Shown: positions 6,794 to 16,076 of the stretch, one piece after another | Numbering within the stretch: the stretch's first letter is position 1 | Layout: each line of letters starts with the position of its first letter | Origin: an uncultured Lachnospiraceae bacterium | GTDB taxonomy: Bacteria; Bacillota; Clostridia; Lachnospirales; Lachnospiraceae | Length of the DNA: 31,466 bases | Direction of reading: 5' to 3' | Assembly (NCBI GenBank): GCA_910585395.1 | Contig: CAJUCK010000017.1 | Span: 10,436 to 41,901 of the forward strand | Position numbers and translations under genes: made by a program | Notes under the pieces: model-generated | Seen by the model: only the letters and a program-made list of their open reading frames with translations | Told to the model about the DNA's origin: nothing | The model's database searches: none

Positions 6794-9310
6794 ATGAAAA
6801 ATATAGAATTAAAAAAGAAGTTTCAGAATAAATATATGATTCGTGTTGCAGCAGGGGTTCTTACAGTCGCAGTTTTAGGCAGTGGATCAGGAATGGCATA
6901 TACGGTTCATGCTGAGAAAGAAGGGAAAGAGATAAAGGAATCTGATAAGAACAGCAGATCAGATAAAAAAGAAATTAAAAAGACATTGGAAAAAGTTCTA
7001 TCCGTTTCCAAAGAGGCCGCAGAAGATGCAGGAAAAGAAGAGACGGTCTATGTGGTGGCAAAAGCAGACGGCACTGCAAAAGATATCATTGTCAGTGAAT
7101 GGCTGAAAAATAAAGATAAATCAACCTCTTTAGAGGATGCTTCAAATTTAAAAGAAATTGAGAATGTAAAAGGGGATGAAACTTTTACACAGAATGGGGA
7201 TAACATTACCTGGCAGGCAGAGGGGAAAGATATTTATTATCAGGGAACTACAGATAAGGAACTGCCGATTACAGAAAAAGTTACTTATTTCCTGAATGGA
7301 AAGGAAATGTCTCCAGAGGAAATGGCAGGAAAAAGCGGAAAGGTTACGATTCGTTTTGACTACATGAATCATGAAAAGACTGTTCAGATGGTAGAGGGAG
7401 AAGAACATGAAGTATTTGTTCCCTTTACTGTAATGACAGGAATGATTCTGCCAGAAGATTATACGAATGTGGAAATCACGAATGGTAAGGTGATTTCTGA
7501 TGGAAACAGGAAGGTTGCGGTTGGTCTGGCAATGCCAGGGCTGAAAGAGAGTCTTGATTTGGAAGAGGATGATCTTGATGAAGGTTTGAATATTCCAGAT
7601 TATGTGGAGCTAAGTGCTGAGGTGGAAAATTTTTCTCTGGAAATGACGATGACCGTTGCCATGAATGAATTATTGAGCGGCAGTGATCTGAGCAGCGCCT
7701 TTGATCTGACAGGGCTTGAGGACGATATGGATACGCTCACAGATGCTTCTGGAAAACTGGTGGATGGAACGAAAGAGCTGTCAAAGGGGCTTGATACCTT
7801 AAAGAGCAGCATGAAAGAGTTTGCATCAGGAGTAGATACCTTAAAGAATGGAATAAACAGTTATACAAACGGAGCTTCTCAGCTCAATGATGGAATCCGT
7901 ACACTTTCTGGTTCTTCTGGTACTCTGATTAATGGTGTAACCACTTTAAACAGCAGTGCAGCCACATTGAATCATGGTGTGGCACAGTTGGATCAGGCTC
8001 TCAAAGCCAAGATGTCAGATCAGGAAAAATCAGGGCTGATCAAACAGGCAGATGCAGCGATTGACAATACATTCAAGAGTCAGGGTCAGGCCATTAAGCA
8101 GCAGGCATCTTCCACATTTTATAACAGTCTTGCAGGAAATCAGGCTGCCAAGGATCAGGTATCAGCAGGTCTGGGAGCTTATACACAGGGAGTTTTGGAT
8201 TCGGTGCTGCAGACAGCATATTCCAGTGTTGCCAAGGATTCCGCTAAGAAAGATAAGATGGCAGAATATAAACCTCAGGTTGTGCAGGCAGTGACACAGG
8301 CGGTAGTTCAGCAGGTTGCCAAACAGGTAACTTCAGGTGTGACAGCCACAGCGATTCAGCAGCAGACTGCCGCTTTGGCAGAACAGAATGGGGGATCTTT
8401 AAATGCAGAAGCAGTGGCTCAGGTATGTGCAGCAGTAAATCAGGCAGTCAATACAGAAGGTTCAGAGGCTCAGCAGCAGATTGACGCACTGGTTGGCCAG
8501 CAGGATATCAACGGCATGGTAGCAGCAAATGTAAATGGTCAAATGGCTGGAATTGAGCAGCAGATTGACTCGGCTCTGGCATCTGGAGAAGGGCAGGCAC
8601 AGATCAAGGCAACTGTGGATGCGCTGGTGAATCAGACAGTCAGCGCAGCCATGGCAAATGAAACGTTAAAAGCTGGTATGAACAGCACGGCAGATCAGAT
8701 TGTTGCCGGAATCGCAGATGGAGCAAAAGATTTAGTAGGTGCAGCAGTGGCAGATACAGCAAAAACGGCGGCAAAAACGGCGGCAGAATCTGCAACTCTT
8801 TCCGCAGTGGATGGAACGAAAGCACAGATTTCAGCAGCCATCAATGCACAAGACGCAGAGAGCGGTTACAGTCTGGTATCTGGAATGCAGGCGCTGAGCC
8901 AGGGAACACAGACAATGAATGATAATATGCCGTCACTGACCAATGGAATCAGCCAGCTCACCAATGGAGCAGCTGCACTGGTATCCAATAATGGCGCGCT
9001 GACAGAGGGAGCCTCAAAGCTTTTCGGCGCTACATCACAGGTAAGTGAAGGAGTGGAAAAGCTGGATGATGGTTCCAGAGAATTGATGGAAGGTATGGTA
9101 CAATTTGACGAAGATGGAATCCAGAAACTGGTGGACGCTTATGACGGTGATGTGAAGGAACTATTGAATAAGTTAGAGGCAGTTGCAAAAGCAGGCAGAG
9201 AATACCAGACCTTCAGTAAAGTGGCAGACGGCATAAAGGGTTCTGTGAAATTCATTTTCCGCACAGAGGCAGTTAAGGCTGCGCCTGTTGACGAAAGCCT
9301 GGAGAAATGA
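6794..9310 (+). CDS. Secreted heptad-repeat protein (YhgE/EsaA-like extracellular region)
   Basis: 838 residues with an N-terminal hydrophobic segment (about 16-38) that is a signal peptide or single anchor. Residues ~50-300 form a mixed domain. Two blocks of LxxGxxxLxxG-type repeats (about 310-400, e.g. GINSYTNGASQLNDGIRTL, and ~690-770) flank a long Ala/Gln-rich helical region (~410-690). Such repeats occur in the extracellular parts of YhgE/Pip and type VII EsaA proteins. Those proteins have C-terminal membrane helices; this one ends in soluble sequence with no terminal helix or sorting signal. AGGAGG lies 8 bases before the ATG. The tight linkage to the MMPL exporter suggests it is a periplasm-like or wall-spanning partner. 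The exact function is unknown. Confidence 0.75.
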   Translation: MKNIELKKKFQNKYMIRVAAGVLTVAVLGSGSGMAYTVHAEKEGKEIKESDKNSRSDKKEIKKTLEKVLSVSKEAAEDAGKEETVYVVAKADGTAKDIIVSEWLKNKDKSTSLEDASNLKEIENVKGDETFTQNGDNITWQAEGKDIYYQGTTDKELPITEKVTYFLNGKEMSPEEMAGKSGKVTIRFDYMNHEKTVQMVEGEEHEVFVPFTVMTGMILPEDYTNVEITNGKVISDGNRKVAVGLAMPGLKESLDLEEDDLDEGLNIPDYVELSAEVENFSLEMTMTVAMNELLSGSDLSSAFDLTGLEDDMDTLTDASGKLVDGTKELSKGLDTLKSSMKEFASGVDTLKNGINSYTNGASQLNDGIRTLSGSSGTLINGVTTLNSSAATLNHGVAQLDQALKAKMSDQEKSGLIKQADAAIDNTFKSQGQAIKQQASSTFYNSLAGNQAAKDQVSAGLGAYTQGVLDSVLQTAYSSVAKDSAKKDKMAEYKPQVVQAVTQAVVQQVAKQVTSGVTATAIQQQTAALAEQNGGSLNAEAVAQVCAAVNQAVNTEGSEAQQQIDALVGQQDINGMVAANVNGQMAGIEQQIDSALASGEGQAQIKATVDALVNQTVSAAMANETLKAGMNSTADQIVAGIADGAKDLVGAAVADTAKTAAKTAAESATLSAVDGTKAQISAAINAQDAESGYSLVSGMQALSQGTQTMNDNMPSLTNGISQLTNGAAALVSNNGALTEGASKLFGATSQVSEGVEKLDDGSRELMEGMVQFDEDGIQKLVDAYDGDVKELLNKLEAVAKAGREYQTFSKVADGIKGSVKFIFRTEAVKAAPVDESLEK

Positions 9311-9376
9311 AGAACTTGTAGAACACAGAGAACTTATATTTGTTGGAAGGGTTTGGATTACTCTGCAATGTAAAAT

Positions 9377-9435
9377 CTGCACAGCAATCGTTCTGGGAAA
9401 TATTTTTCCCAGCTGATTGCTGTGCAGTTTGTTTT
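9377..9435. terminator. Long hairpin terminator, probably bidirectional
   Basis: CTGCACAGCAATC (9377-9389) pairs with GATTGCTGTGCAG (9415-9427), and inner CTGGGAAA pairs with TTTCCCAG. T-rich DNA follows on the + strand (TTTGTTTTT). It separates the heptad-repeat gene from the convergent GH43 gene and has a short T-run on the minus side as well. Confidence 0.85.
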
Positions 9436-9524
9436 TGCTGTCCCAACAGCAGATTTTATAAATTTGCTGCTGAGCTGTCTTACGTTAAGATAACAGCGCT
9501 TTTCAGTTCTGGTTAAACGAAAGA

Positions 9525-12500
9525 CTATTTAGTTACTTTGAGTTTTTTGGTTTTGCTGAATTTACTGAATACATTCTTCTTAGTAGAATCTTTTTTATAT
9601 GCCTTTACCTTGACATAATAAATCTTGCCTTTTTTTGGTTTTTTAATGGTAAAGGTGTTCTTTGTGCTTGTTTTTGTAGTTGTCTTGCTCTTTTTGAACT
9701 TCTTGTCGGTAGAGTAGGTAAACTGATAGCCGGCAGCGCCTTTTACTTTCTTCACAGTGATAGTCAGCTTGCCCTTTGTGTTTTTCAGAGCAGGAGTTTT
9801 GGGGGTGCTTACGGTTACTTTTGTCCATTTTGCAGTAAGAGTAAGGTTTCCAGTCACAGGATTATTAAAGTTGTATTTTTGGCGGCCATTGTACCAGCCT
9901 GCGAAAGTATAATTCTTTCTGGTGGTTTTGGGTTCAGCAATGGTTTTGCCGCTTTCCACTATTATGCTGCTGACCTTAGAACCCCCTTTGCTGTCGAAAT
10001 TGACAGTATATTTAGAGATAGACGGAGAGGATGTTTCCAGTTTCGTTACGGTAACTATAAATTTTTTTATCTTGATAACGTCGGCAATGTTTTCCTCGCC
10101 CTTTACTGTAACGGTGGCTGTCAGTGTTACTTTCGCGTCTTCGTCTGTTGGTCTGGTTACTGTGCCAGTGGATGAGATTATATTTTCATTTGAGGATGTC
10201 CAGGCAACCTTTGCACCATTGGAGGTTACTGCAGGCAGTGTGATATTAGAAGTAACAGTGGGGGCTATCGTAAGTTCATTTATAGCCGCGTCAGCAATTG
10301 CGTTAAGTTCTTCAGCAGTGATGGAGGCTTTTTTGACCGTGAGGGTAAATGATTTTTCAATCACTACATCAGGAATAACATCCGTGCCTTCAGCTGTAAT
10401 GGAAGCTGTGAGCGTTACTTCTTTGTCGCTGTCTTTCGGACGGCTGACAGCTCCAGCGCTGGAAATCAAGTCTTCGTCAGAGGATATCCAGCTAATCTGC
10501 GCTCCATTTGCAGCAGCTGTTGGAAGAGAAAGATCAGAGGTAACAACTGATTCAAGTGTAATTTCTTCAGCAGCTTCTTTTGCTTTTTTGCGGATATCGT
10601 CCTGAAGCTTTAAATTATCATACTCAGCTGTGGTAATTGGCATAATAGTACCATGGCTTGCAGCAGGTTCTGGCATGGTATACAATGTCGTGCCGTTTAC
10701 TATTTCAACTTTTTGTTCTCCAAGAATATGAAAGTTTCCAGTGGTAATGTCGTCTGACAGTCCTGGGAAAATAGTTACGCCTGTGGCGTCTGCAATCAGA
10801 CAGAAGACGTCTTCACCTGTTAAAGTAATATCTTTTAATTTGGCGATTTCTTTTGCATTCTCCACATCATCCTTGTTCAATTTGAAGATACATGCGCCCT
10901 CAATCTGTCCCTTGCTGTAAGCTAAAGAATTGTTATGTACACGTTCCCAATTTGTAGAAGTCAGGGATTTGCTGCGTTCGCAGTAGACTCTCTTGCTGGG
11001 GGTGCCATTGATGGTATTTCCATCTTCATTTTTTGTATAACGATAATAGTATTCGCCAGCCTTAATTACCGTTGTGTCGATGACAGAGCCAGGGGCTTCA
11101 ATCCATACCTGCGCCTCAGAGAAATTATAGAAATCTCTGGTTGTGGCATAGAAGACTCTCTGTTTGCCATAATTATCAATGGAAGTTTTGGAAGCCCAGA
11201 ATACTACATATTGTCCGGTGCTGTCGTCCCAGTATGCTTCTGGCGCCCAGGTGCAGCCAGCATCATCGGCAGCGACTTTGCATTCTCTCTGCTCAGACCA
11301 GTTGATCAAATCTGTGGATTCCCACACCATAATCTTCTGGCTGCCATGTGTCTGATTCTCATTCCAGCTTTGGCCAGGATAATGTACTCCGTTTTGGTCG
11401 ATGCCAGCAACAGTCAGGTCAGTGGCAATTAAATAGAAACGGTCTCCTTCTTTCGAACGAATGATGAAAGGATCACGGAGCCCATGTGTGCCTAGGGTGG
11501 ATTCTAATATAAATTTTCCGTCGTTTAAGGCGGAGAAATTAAGTCCATCCTGGCTGATTCCAAAATAGATCCGCTCATCCTTAATATTTGCATATGGAAA
11601 ATAAGCAAACAGATAATCGGTGGTCTCAGGCATAACGTATGCTTTTTTTACAGTACAATTAAATTCTTTGGTATCTGTGACATCGTTGCTGGTTATAGTT
11701 GCTGTCAGTTTGACAGAAGCGTCCTGGCTGGCTGGTCTTGTGACGGCGCCAGGAAGAATGGCGCCTTGCGCCTGTGTGCTGATCACGTCTTCATTGGAAG
11801 AGGTCCAGGTAATAACAGAACCTTTTGCCCCTGCTGCTGGCAGACAGACATTCCCGCGAATATCATCTGCATTAGGGATCATAAGAGCTTCTTTATCCAG
11901 TTTTACGGCATCTGTATCAGATATCTGCAGTGGAACTTTAAATGTAAGTGTTTTAGTGGCACTGACGTTATTTCTCGTAACAGTGGCAGTTAAAGTTACT
12001 GTTTTATCGGTGTCAGCAGGTGTGACAGTTCCATCTGCTGCAATGACATCGGGATCACTGCTTACCCAGCTGGTGATGTCTGCTTCCTTTTCGGGGGAAC
12101 CATTTAAAGTAGTTTTTGCAGGCAGCGCCAGATTTTTAGTGATGAAATTTTTAGAAGAATTTTCACCCAGGCAGTCCTCTTCTGTTAAATCAATATCAGA
12201 AGAGCTGAAATCATTTTCTGCAAGGTTGCTTAACATTGCGTCAATGTCTGTCTGAAGTTCTGTTACTTCTTCCTGGGACATGGCCTTATTATAGATTCTA
12301 AAATCAGCTACTTTACCTTCAAATTTGGGGTCTTTTCCACCATAAAAAGACCAGCCCATGTAACCGTCTCTGCCATCTTGGGCAGTCATCAGATCTTGAA
12401 GAGTGTAATCACCAGTTTTGTCGGCTATAATGGCATTTGTCTCAGCCTGGAGGACGCCGTCTTTGTAAAAGGAGAATTTCTCATTGTCTTTATAAGTGAC

Positions 12501-13025
12501 CGTAATATTCTGCCATTTGTTGGCGTCCAGGGAGCTGGTTCCGCCGATATCAGCTTCGTGGCTGTATCCTGGAGATCCATAGCCAATGCCCCCGCGCAAG
12601 CATTCGTTTTGATTGGAGCAGGCGGTAAAATATAAGTATTTGGTGTTAGAGGAACCAAGACAGAACATCCAGGATGATTTTACATTTTTGGTGATATTTA
12701 CCAGCATATTAATGGTCACTTCTGTCATACTGCTGTCAATGGTTCCATCAGGGATATCGGCATATCCTCCTTTTAAATCCAGGATGTCGATATTGTCGAT
12801 TTTTCCACTCTCTACAGGGCTTATGAGAACGCCGTCATGTCCATTGTTGGTTATGTCTTTCAGACCGCCGTCGCTGTTCAGCGTCATATCCCAATGGAGA
12901 ATCATATTTTCGTCTGTGGAAGCTGCCTGTACATTTTCAAAGCCATCTGCCGGAAACATGGTGGCAGCCATTGCAAAAGCGGTGAAGCCTGCAATGGCAG
13001 ATTTCAGATACGTTTTTAATTTCAT
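9525..13025 (-). CDS. Secreted multidomain glycoside hydrolase family 43-like protein
   Basis: 1166 residues, exported. There is a signal peptide (~1-35, ending near VQAA). A LamG/concanavalin-like domain (~40-245) is followed by two Ig-like domains (~255-365, 370-462), each with the WxSS(N/D)xxVI...G.VT core. The GH43 five-blade propeller is at ~465-795, with likely catalytic residues D518 (LRDPF), D650 (VIDTT) and E709 (IEGAC) plus WAPE (593-596). Two more Ig-like domains (~805-993), an InlB B-repeat/Flg_new module (~1006-1068, FAGWYNG) and a very Lys-rich Fn3-like tail (~1075-1166) follow. GH43 enzymes cleave arabinose- or xylose-containing glycans. No LPXTG motif is seen; the basic tail may hold it to the anionic wall (inference). 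AAGGAGG precedes the ATG. No transporter or sugar regulator is adjacent. Confidence 0.88.
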   Translation of the reverse strand: MKLKTYLKSAIAGFTAFAMAATMFPADGFENVQAASTDENMILHWDMTLNSDGGLKDITNNGHDGVLISPVESGKIDNIDILDLKGGYADIPDGTIDSSMTEVTINMLVNITKNVKSSWMFCLGSSNTKYLYFTACSNQNECLRGGIGYGSPGYSHEADIGGTSSLDANKWQNITVTYKDNEKFSFYKDGVLQAETNAIIADKTGDYTLQDLMTAQDGRDGYMGWSFYGGKDPKFEGKVADFRIYNKAMSQEEVTELQTDIDAMLSNLAENDFSSSDIDLTEEDCLGENSSKNFITKNLALPAKTTLNGSPEKEADITSWVSSDPDVIAADGTVTPADTDKTVTLTATVTRNNVSATKTLTFKVPLQISDTDAVKLDKEALMIPNADDIRGNVCLPAAGAKGSVITWTSSNEDVISTQAQGAILPGAVTRPASQDASVKLTATITSNDVTDTKEFNCTVKKAYVMPETTDYLFAYFPYANIKDERIYFGISQDGLNFSALNDGKFILESTLGTHGLRDPFIIRSKEGDRFYLIATDLTVAGIDQNGVHYPGQSWNENQTHGSQKIMVWESTDLINWSEQRECKVAADDAGCTWAPEAYWDDSTGQYVVFWASKTSIDNYGKQRVFYATTRDFYNFSEAQVWIEAPGSVIDTTVIKAGEYYYRYTKNEDGNTINGTPSKRVYCERSKSLTSTNWERVHNNSLAYSKGQIEGACIFKLNKDDVENAKEIAKLKDITLTGEDVFCLIADATGVTIFPGLSDDITTGNFHILGEQKVEIVNGTTLYTMPEPAASHGTIMPITTAEYDNLKLQDDIRKKAKEAAEEITLESVVTSDLSLPTAAANGAQISWISSDEDLISSAGAVSRPKDSDKEVTLTASITAEGTDVIPDVVIEKSFTLTVKKASITAEELNAIADAAINELTIAPTVTSNITLPAVTSNGAKVAWTSSNENIISSTGTVTRPTDEDAKVTLTATVTVKGEENIADVIKIKKFIVTVTKLETSSPSISKYTVNFDSKGGSKVSSIIVESGKTIAEPKTTRKNYTFAGWYNGRQKYNFNNPVTGNLTLTAKWTKVTVSTPKTPALKNTKGKLTITVKKVKGAAGYQFTYSTDKKFKKSKTTTKTSTKNTFTIKKPKKGKIYYVKVKAYKKDSTKKNVFSKFSKTKKLKVTK

Positions 13026-13049
13026 TTGCTTTCCTCCTTATTTTTATAA

Positions 13050-13090
13050 AATGAGCAGATACTATATGAAAATAGAATGTTCTGCTTATT
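13050..13090. promoter_or_regulatory. Imperfect inverted repeat upstream of the GH43 gene
   Basis: AATGAGCAGA (13050-13059) and TCTGCTTATT (13081-13090) are 10-base arms with one mismatch. They lie between a minus-strand TATAAT-like -10 (about 13095) and the ribosome site. This could be an operator or a leader stem. The -35 is weak, so the promoter itself is uncertain. Confidence 0.35.
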
Positions 13091-13240
13091 GGATATATTA
13101 TATCATCAATAATAATATAAGGAAAGAATTTTCTGGCAGAAGTGATAAAAAAGAGTGGATTTTTACTGAATTTTCTGCGAAATTGAATAATAGAGTTTTG
13201 AATACGAAGGAAGTGTGTAACTACTTTTCATACGGGGAGG

Positions 13241-13522
13241 TTATTCCCGAATATGGTCCAGTCCCTGGGCAATTATGGTGAGCACATGAGAATCCAGCAG
13301 AGAGTAGTAAATGGTTTTTCCTTCCCGGCGGTTTTTTACCAGGCGGTTTTGTTTGAGAATACTGAGCTGATGTGAAATGGCGCTCTGAGACATGCCCAGT
13401 TCCTGGGCAATATCATAGACACATTTTTCTTCATCTACCAGAGCATACAGAATCTGCAGCCGGGTAGGGGTTCCAAATATTTTAAATAATTCAGCTAATT
13501 GTTCAAATTCATTTTGATTCAT
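13241..13522 (-). CDS. ArsR/SmtB-family metal-responsive repressor (zinc-type site)
   Basis: A 93-residue winged-helix regulator. The recognition region reads GMSQSAISHQLSILKQNRLV, then the wing NRREGKTIYYSL. The C-terminal helix carries D-x-H-x10-H-x2-E (DSH...HIRE), the spacing of the alpha-5 zinc site of SmtB (D104/H106/H117/E120). The alpha-3 Cys motif of CadC/ArsR is not complete (only KCVYDI). It is therefore more likely a Zn(II)-type sensor than an arsenic sensor. I chose the ATG at 13522, preceded by AGAAGGA; an upstream Met at 13576 has no such site. It is divergent from the radical SAM gene. No metal exporter is in the window, so its target is not obvious. Confidence 0.88.
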   Translation of the reverse strand: MNQNEFEQLAELFKIFGTPTRLQILYALVDEEKCVYDIAQELGMSQSAISHQLSILKQNRLVKNRREGKTIYYSLLDSHVLTIIAQGLDHIRE

Positions 13523-13622
13523 AATAATTCCTTCTTTTTTGCCGATGAAATAACTGTAATACTTAAAAAATACCATAGAAGGGGAAAACTGTCAAAAGAA
13601 TAATAACAGTAAGTATAAAACT

Positions 13623-15344
13623 ATGAAGATTTTATTGACGGCCGTCAATGCGAAATATATTCATTCGAATCTTGCGGTTTACAGCTTAAAAGCCTATGCA
13701 GAAGAATACCAGGAACATATTCAGACGGCAGAGTATACCATTAATCACCGGATAGAATTTATTTTACAGGAGATTTATAAACAGAAGCCAGATGTATTAT
13801 GCTTTTCCTGCTATATCTGGAATTTTCGGTATGTTCAGGAGTTGATTGTGGAGATTAAAAAGCTGCTTCCTGGGATACCTGTCTGGGTGGGAGGCCCAGA
13901 GGTGACGTATGAACCGGAAAGCTTTCTGATACATTACCCGATGGCGGCCGGGGTCATGATTGGGGAGGGAGAAGCCACTTTCCGAGATTTGTGTAAATAT
14001 TATCTGGAAGGAAAAAATCAAAGTCTTACACAGATCCCGGGATTGATTTTTCGAACAGCCCAGGGAGAATTGGTGAGGACGCTGGAGAGAGAAGTCTTGT
14101 CTATGGATGAGATTCCTTTCTGCTATAAGTGCCTGGACGATTTTAAAAATAGGATTATTTATTATGAGACCAGCCGAGGGTGCCCATTTTCCTGCAGTTA
14201 CTGCCTTTCTTCTATTGATAAGAAACTGCGTTTTCGCTCATTAAATTTGGTAAAACAGGAACTGCAGTTTTTTCTGGATCATCAAGTACCCCAGGTTAAA
14301 TTTGTGGATCGTACATTTAACTGTAATCATGAACATGCTATGGAAATCTGGCGTTATCTGAAAGAACATGATAACGGGATAACCAACTTTCATTTTGAAA
14401 TTTCAGCTGATTTGCTGACAGATGGCGAGATTGCGCTGATTGCCTCCATGAGGCCAGGGTTGATTCAGCTTGAAATCGGAGTGCAGTCTGCGAATACAGA
14501 TGCAATAGAAGAAATTCACCGCACCATGAATTTGCCCAGGCTCAAACAGGTAGTATCATGTCTTAAACAGGCAGGGACGGTACATCAGCATCTGGATTTG
14601 ATAGCAGGGCTTCCGAAAGAGGATTTTACTGCTTTTGCAGAATCTTTTCAGGAGGTGTATGGTATGAAGCCAGAGCAGCTTCAGTTAGGATTCCTGAAAG
14701 TACTGAAAGGTTCTTATCTGTATGAGTGCCGGAAAGAATATGGACTGCTGTATCAAGAACATCCTCCCTACGAGGTGATGGCGACAAACTGGCTGTCGTA
14801 TGAAGAAATTCTCAAAATCAAGCTGGTGGAGGAAATGCTGGAGGTATACTATAACAGCGGACAGTACGAAATGACAATGAAAGTGCTGGAGCTTACAGAA
14901 GATAATCCGTTTATGATGTTTCTGCATCTGGGAGAATTTTATGAGAGGTATGGACTGAGGGCAATGAGCCATTCCAGGATTCGGCGGTGTGAAATTCTGC
15001 TGAATTATATAGAAGAAAAAGATCCTGAACACCATAAACTGTATCAGGAGACGCTGACGTTTGATCTGTATTACCGGGAGAATATGAAGAGCCGTCCAAA
15101 GTGGGCCCCTGATTTATCAGAATATAAGGAACTATACAGACAATATTGTAAAAAGGGAAAGCTTACACATTTGGAGCCCTTCTGGTATGATATGGAGATG
15201 ATACAGAACAAAAAGACACTGACAGAATATCCAAACAAGAAGAAGGAAAAGAGTTTTTATCTGTTTTCCTATGAACAGCGCAGTCCCCTGACTGGACAGG
15301 CAGGGGTGCAGCTGGTCAGCGATGGAGGTAAGCATGTTAGATGA
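13623..15344 (+). CDS. B12-binding-type radical SAM protein with DUF4080-like C-terminus
   Basis: 573 residues. The N-terminal ~1-130 is a Rossmann-like B12-binding-type domain (MKILLTAVNAKYIHSNLAVY..., with GGPEVTYEP and GEGEATF). The radical SAM core has the cluster motif C187-x3-C191-x2-C194 in SRGCPFSCSYC. Residues ~400-540 match the tail seen in DUF4080 proteins. It should use an iron-sulfur cluster to make a 5'-deoxyadenosyl radical; the substrate is unknown. The canonical B12 histidine motif (DxHxxG) is not visible, so cobalamin binding is uncertain. The ribosome site before the ATG is weak. Its 3' end overlaps the exonuclease start by 11 bases, and its promoter region is shared with the zinc-sensor gene. 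Confidence 0.88.
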   Translation: MKILLTAVNAKYIHSNLAVYSLKAYAEEYQEHIQTAEYTINHRIEFILQEIYKQKPDVLCFSCYIWNFRYVQELIVEIKKLLPGIPVWVGGPEVTYEPESFLIHYPMAAGVMIGEGEATFRDLCKYYLEGKNQSLTQIPGLIFRTAQGELVRTLEREVLSMDEIPFCYKCLDDFKNRIIYYETSRGCPFSCSYCLSSIDKKLRFRSLNLVKQELQFFLDHQVPQVKFVDRTFNCNHEHAMEIWRYLKEHDNGITNFHFEISADLLTDGEIALIASMRPGLIQLEIGVQSANTDAIEEIHRTMNLPRLKQVVSCLKQAGTVHQHLDLIAGLPKEDFTAFAESFQEVYGMKPEQLQLGFLKVLKGSYLYECRKEYGLLYQEHPPYEVMATNWLSYEEILKIKLVEEMLEVYYNSGQYEMTMKVLELTEDNPFMMFLHLGEFYERYGLRAMSHSRIRRCEILLNYIEEKDPEHHKLYQETLTFDLYYRENMKSRPKWAPDLSEYKELYRQYCKKGKLTHLEPFWYDMEMIQNKKTLTEYPNKKKEKSFYLFSYEQRSPLTGQAGVQLVSDGGKHVR

Positions 15345-16050
15345 ATATGTGGCGTTGGATCTTGAAATGACTGGGCTGCGTGCCCGAACAGATCGTATTT
15401 TGGAAATCGGGGCAGTAAGAGTAAGTCAAGGGCAGATAAGAGAATCTTTTCAGAAGCTGGTCAATCCTCAAATGAAACTTCCTCAGGAAATTGTAAGCCT
15501 CACGGGAATTACAGATCAGATGGTAGCTCAGGGATGTGATACAGACAGCGCAGTGCAGGAATTTCTTTCATTTTCTAAAGGGCTGCCTCTGGCTGGCCAT
15601 AATATTATTTTTGATTATAGTTTTTTAAAACAGTATGCTGTGAATAAGGGGATTTTGTTGGAAAAAGAAGGGATAGACACTTTGAAGCTTGCAAGAAAGT
15701 TTTTGCCGGATGCAGAGAAAAAGACTTTGGATTATCTGTGTGAATTTTTGCATATCAAACGTGACAGAACGCACCGTGCCCTGGAGGATGCCAGGGCAGC
15801 GGCAGAATTGCTGGAATATCTGAAAAAGCAGTTTGGCAATAGCGAACCTGAGGCATTTGTACCTCGATATCTGCAGTATAAGGCAAAAAAACAGCAGCCT
15901 GCCACTAAAATGCAGAAAAAACGCTTGCAGGAACTGATAGAATATCATAAGATAGAGCTTAACCGGGAACTGGAGAGCTTAAGCCGCAGCGAGGTTTCCC
16001 GGATTACAGATCAGATTTATTCCATATATGGGAAAAATTCATTACATTAA
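15334..16050 (+). CDS. DEDDh 3'-5' exonuclease (DnaQ/PolC epsilon-like)
   Basis: 238 residues. Exo I is ALDLEMTGL (D9, E11), exo II is GHNIIFDYSFL and exo III is HRALEDA (H147, D152), the DEDDh set that binds two metals and removes 3' nucleotides. A ~70-residue basic helical tail follows the nuclease domain. I chose ATG 15334 because GGAGG is 5 bases before it; the ATG at 15322 overlaps that site. It overlaps the upstream radical SAM gene, so the two are translationally coupled. It is a stand-alone proofreading or repair-type exonuclease rather than part of a polymerase. Confidence 0.9.
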   Translation: MLDEYVALDLEMTGLRARTDRILEIGAVRVSQGQIRESFQKLVNPQMKLPQEIVSLTGITDQMVAQGCDTDSAVQEFLSFSKGLPLAGHNIIFDYSFLKQYAVNKGILLEKEGIDTLKLARKFLPDAEKKTLDYLCEFLHIKRDRTHRALEDARAAAELLEYLKKQFGNSEPEAFVPRYLQYKAKKQQPATKMQKKRLQELIEYHKIELNRELESLSRSEVSRITDQIYSIYGKNSLH

Positions 16051-16076
16051 ATTATTGGTTTACAAGCAGGAATGTA

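Noticed and set aside
9922..10605. 227-codon + strand ORF inside the GH43 gene
   Set aside because: Anti-sense shadow of the repetitive Ig-like domains; no ribosome site.
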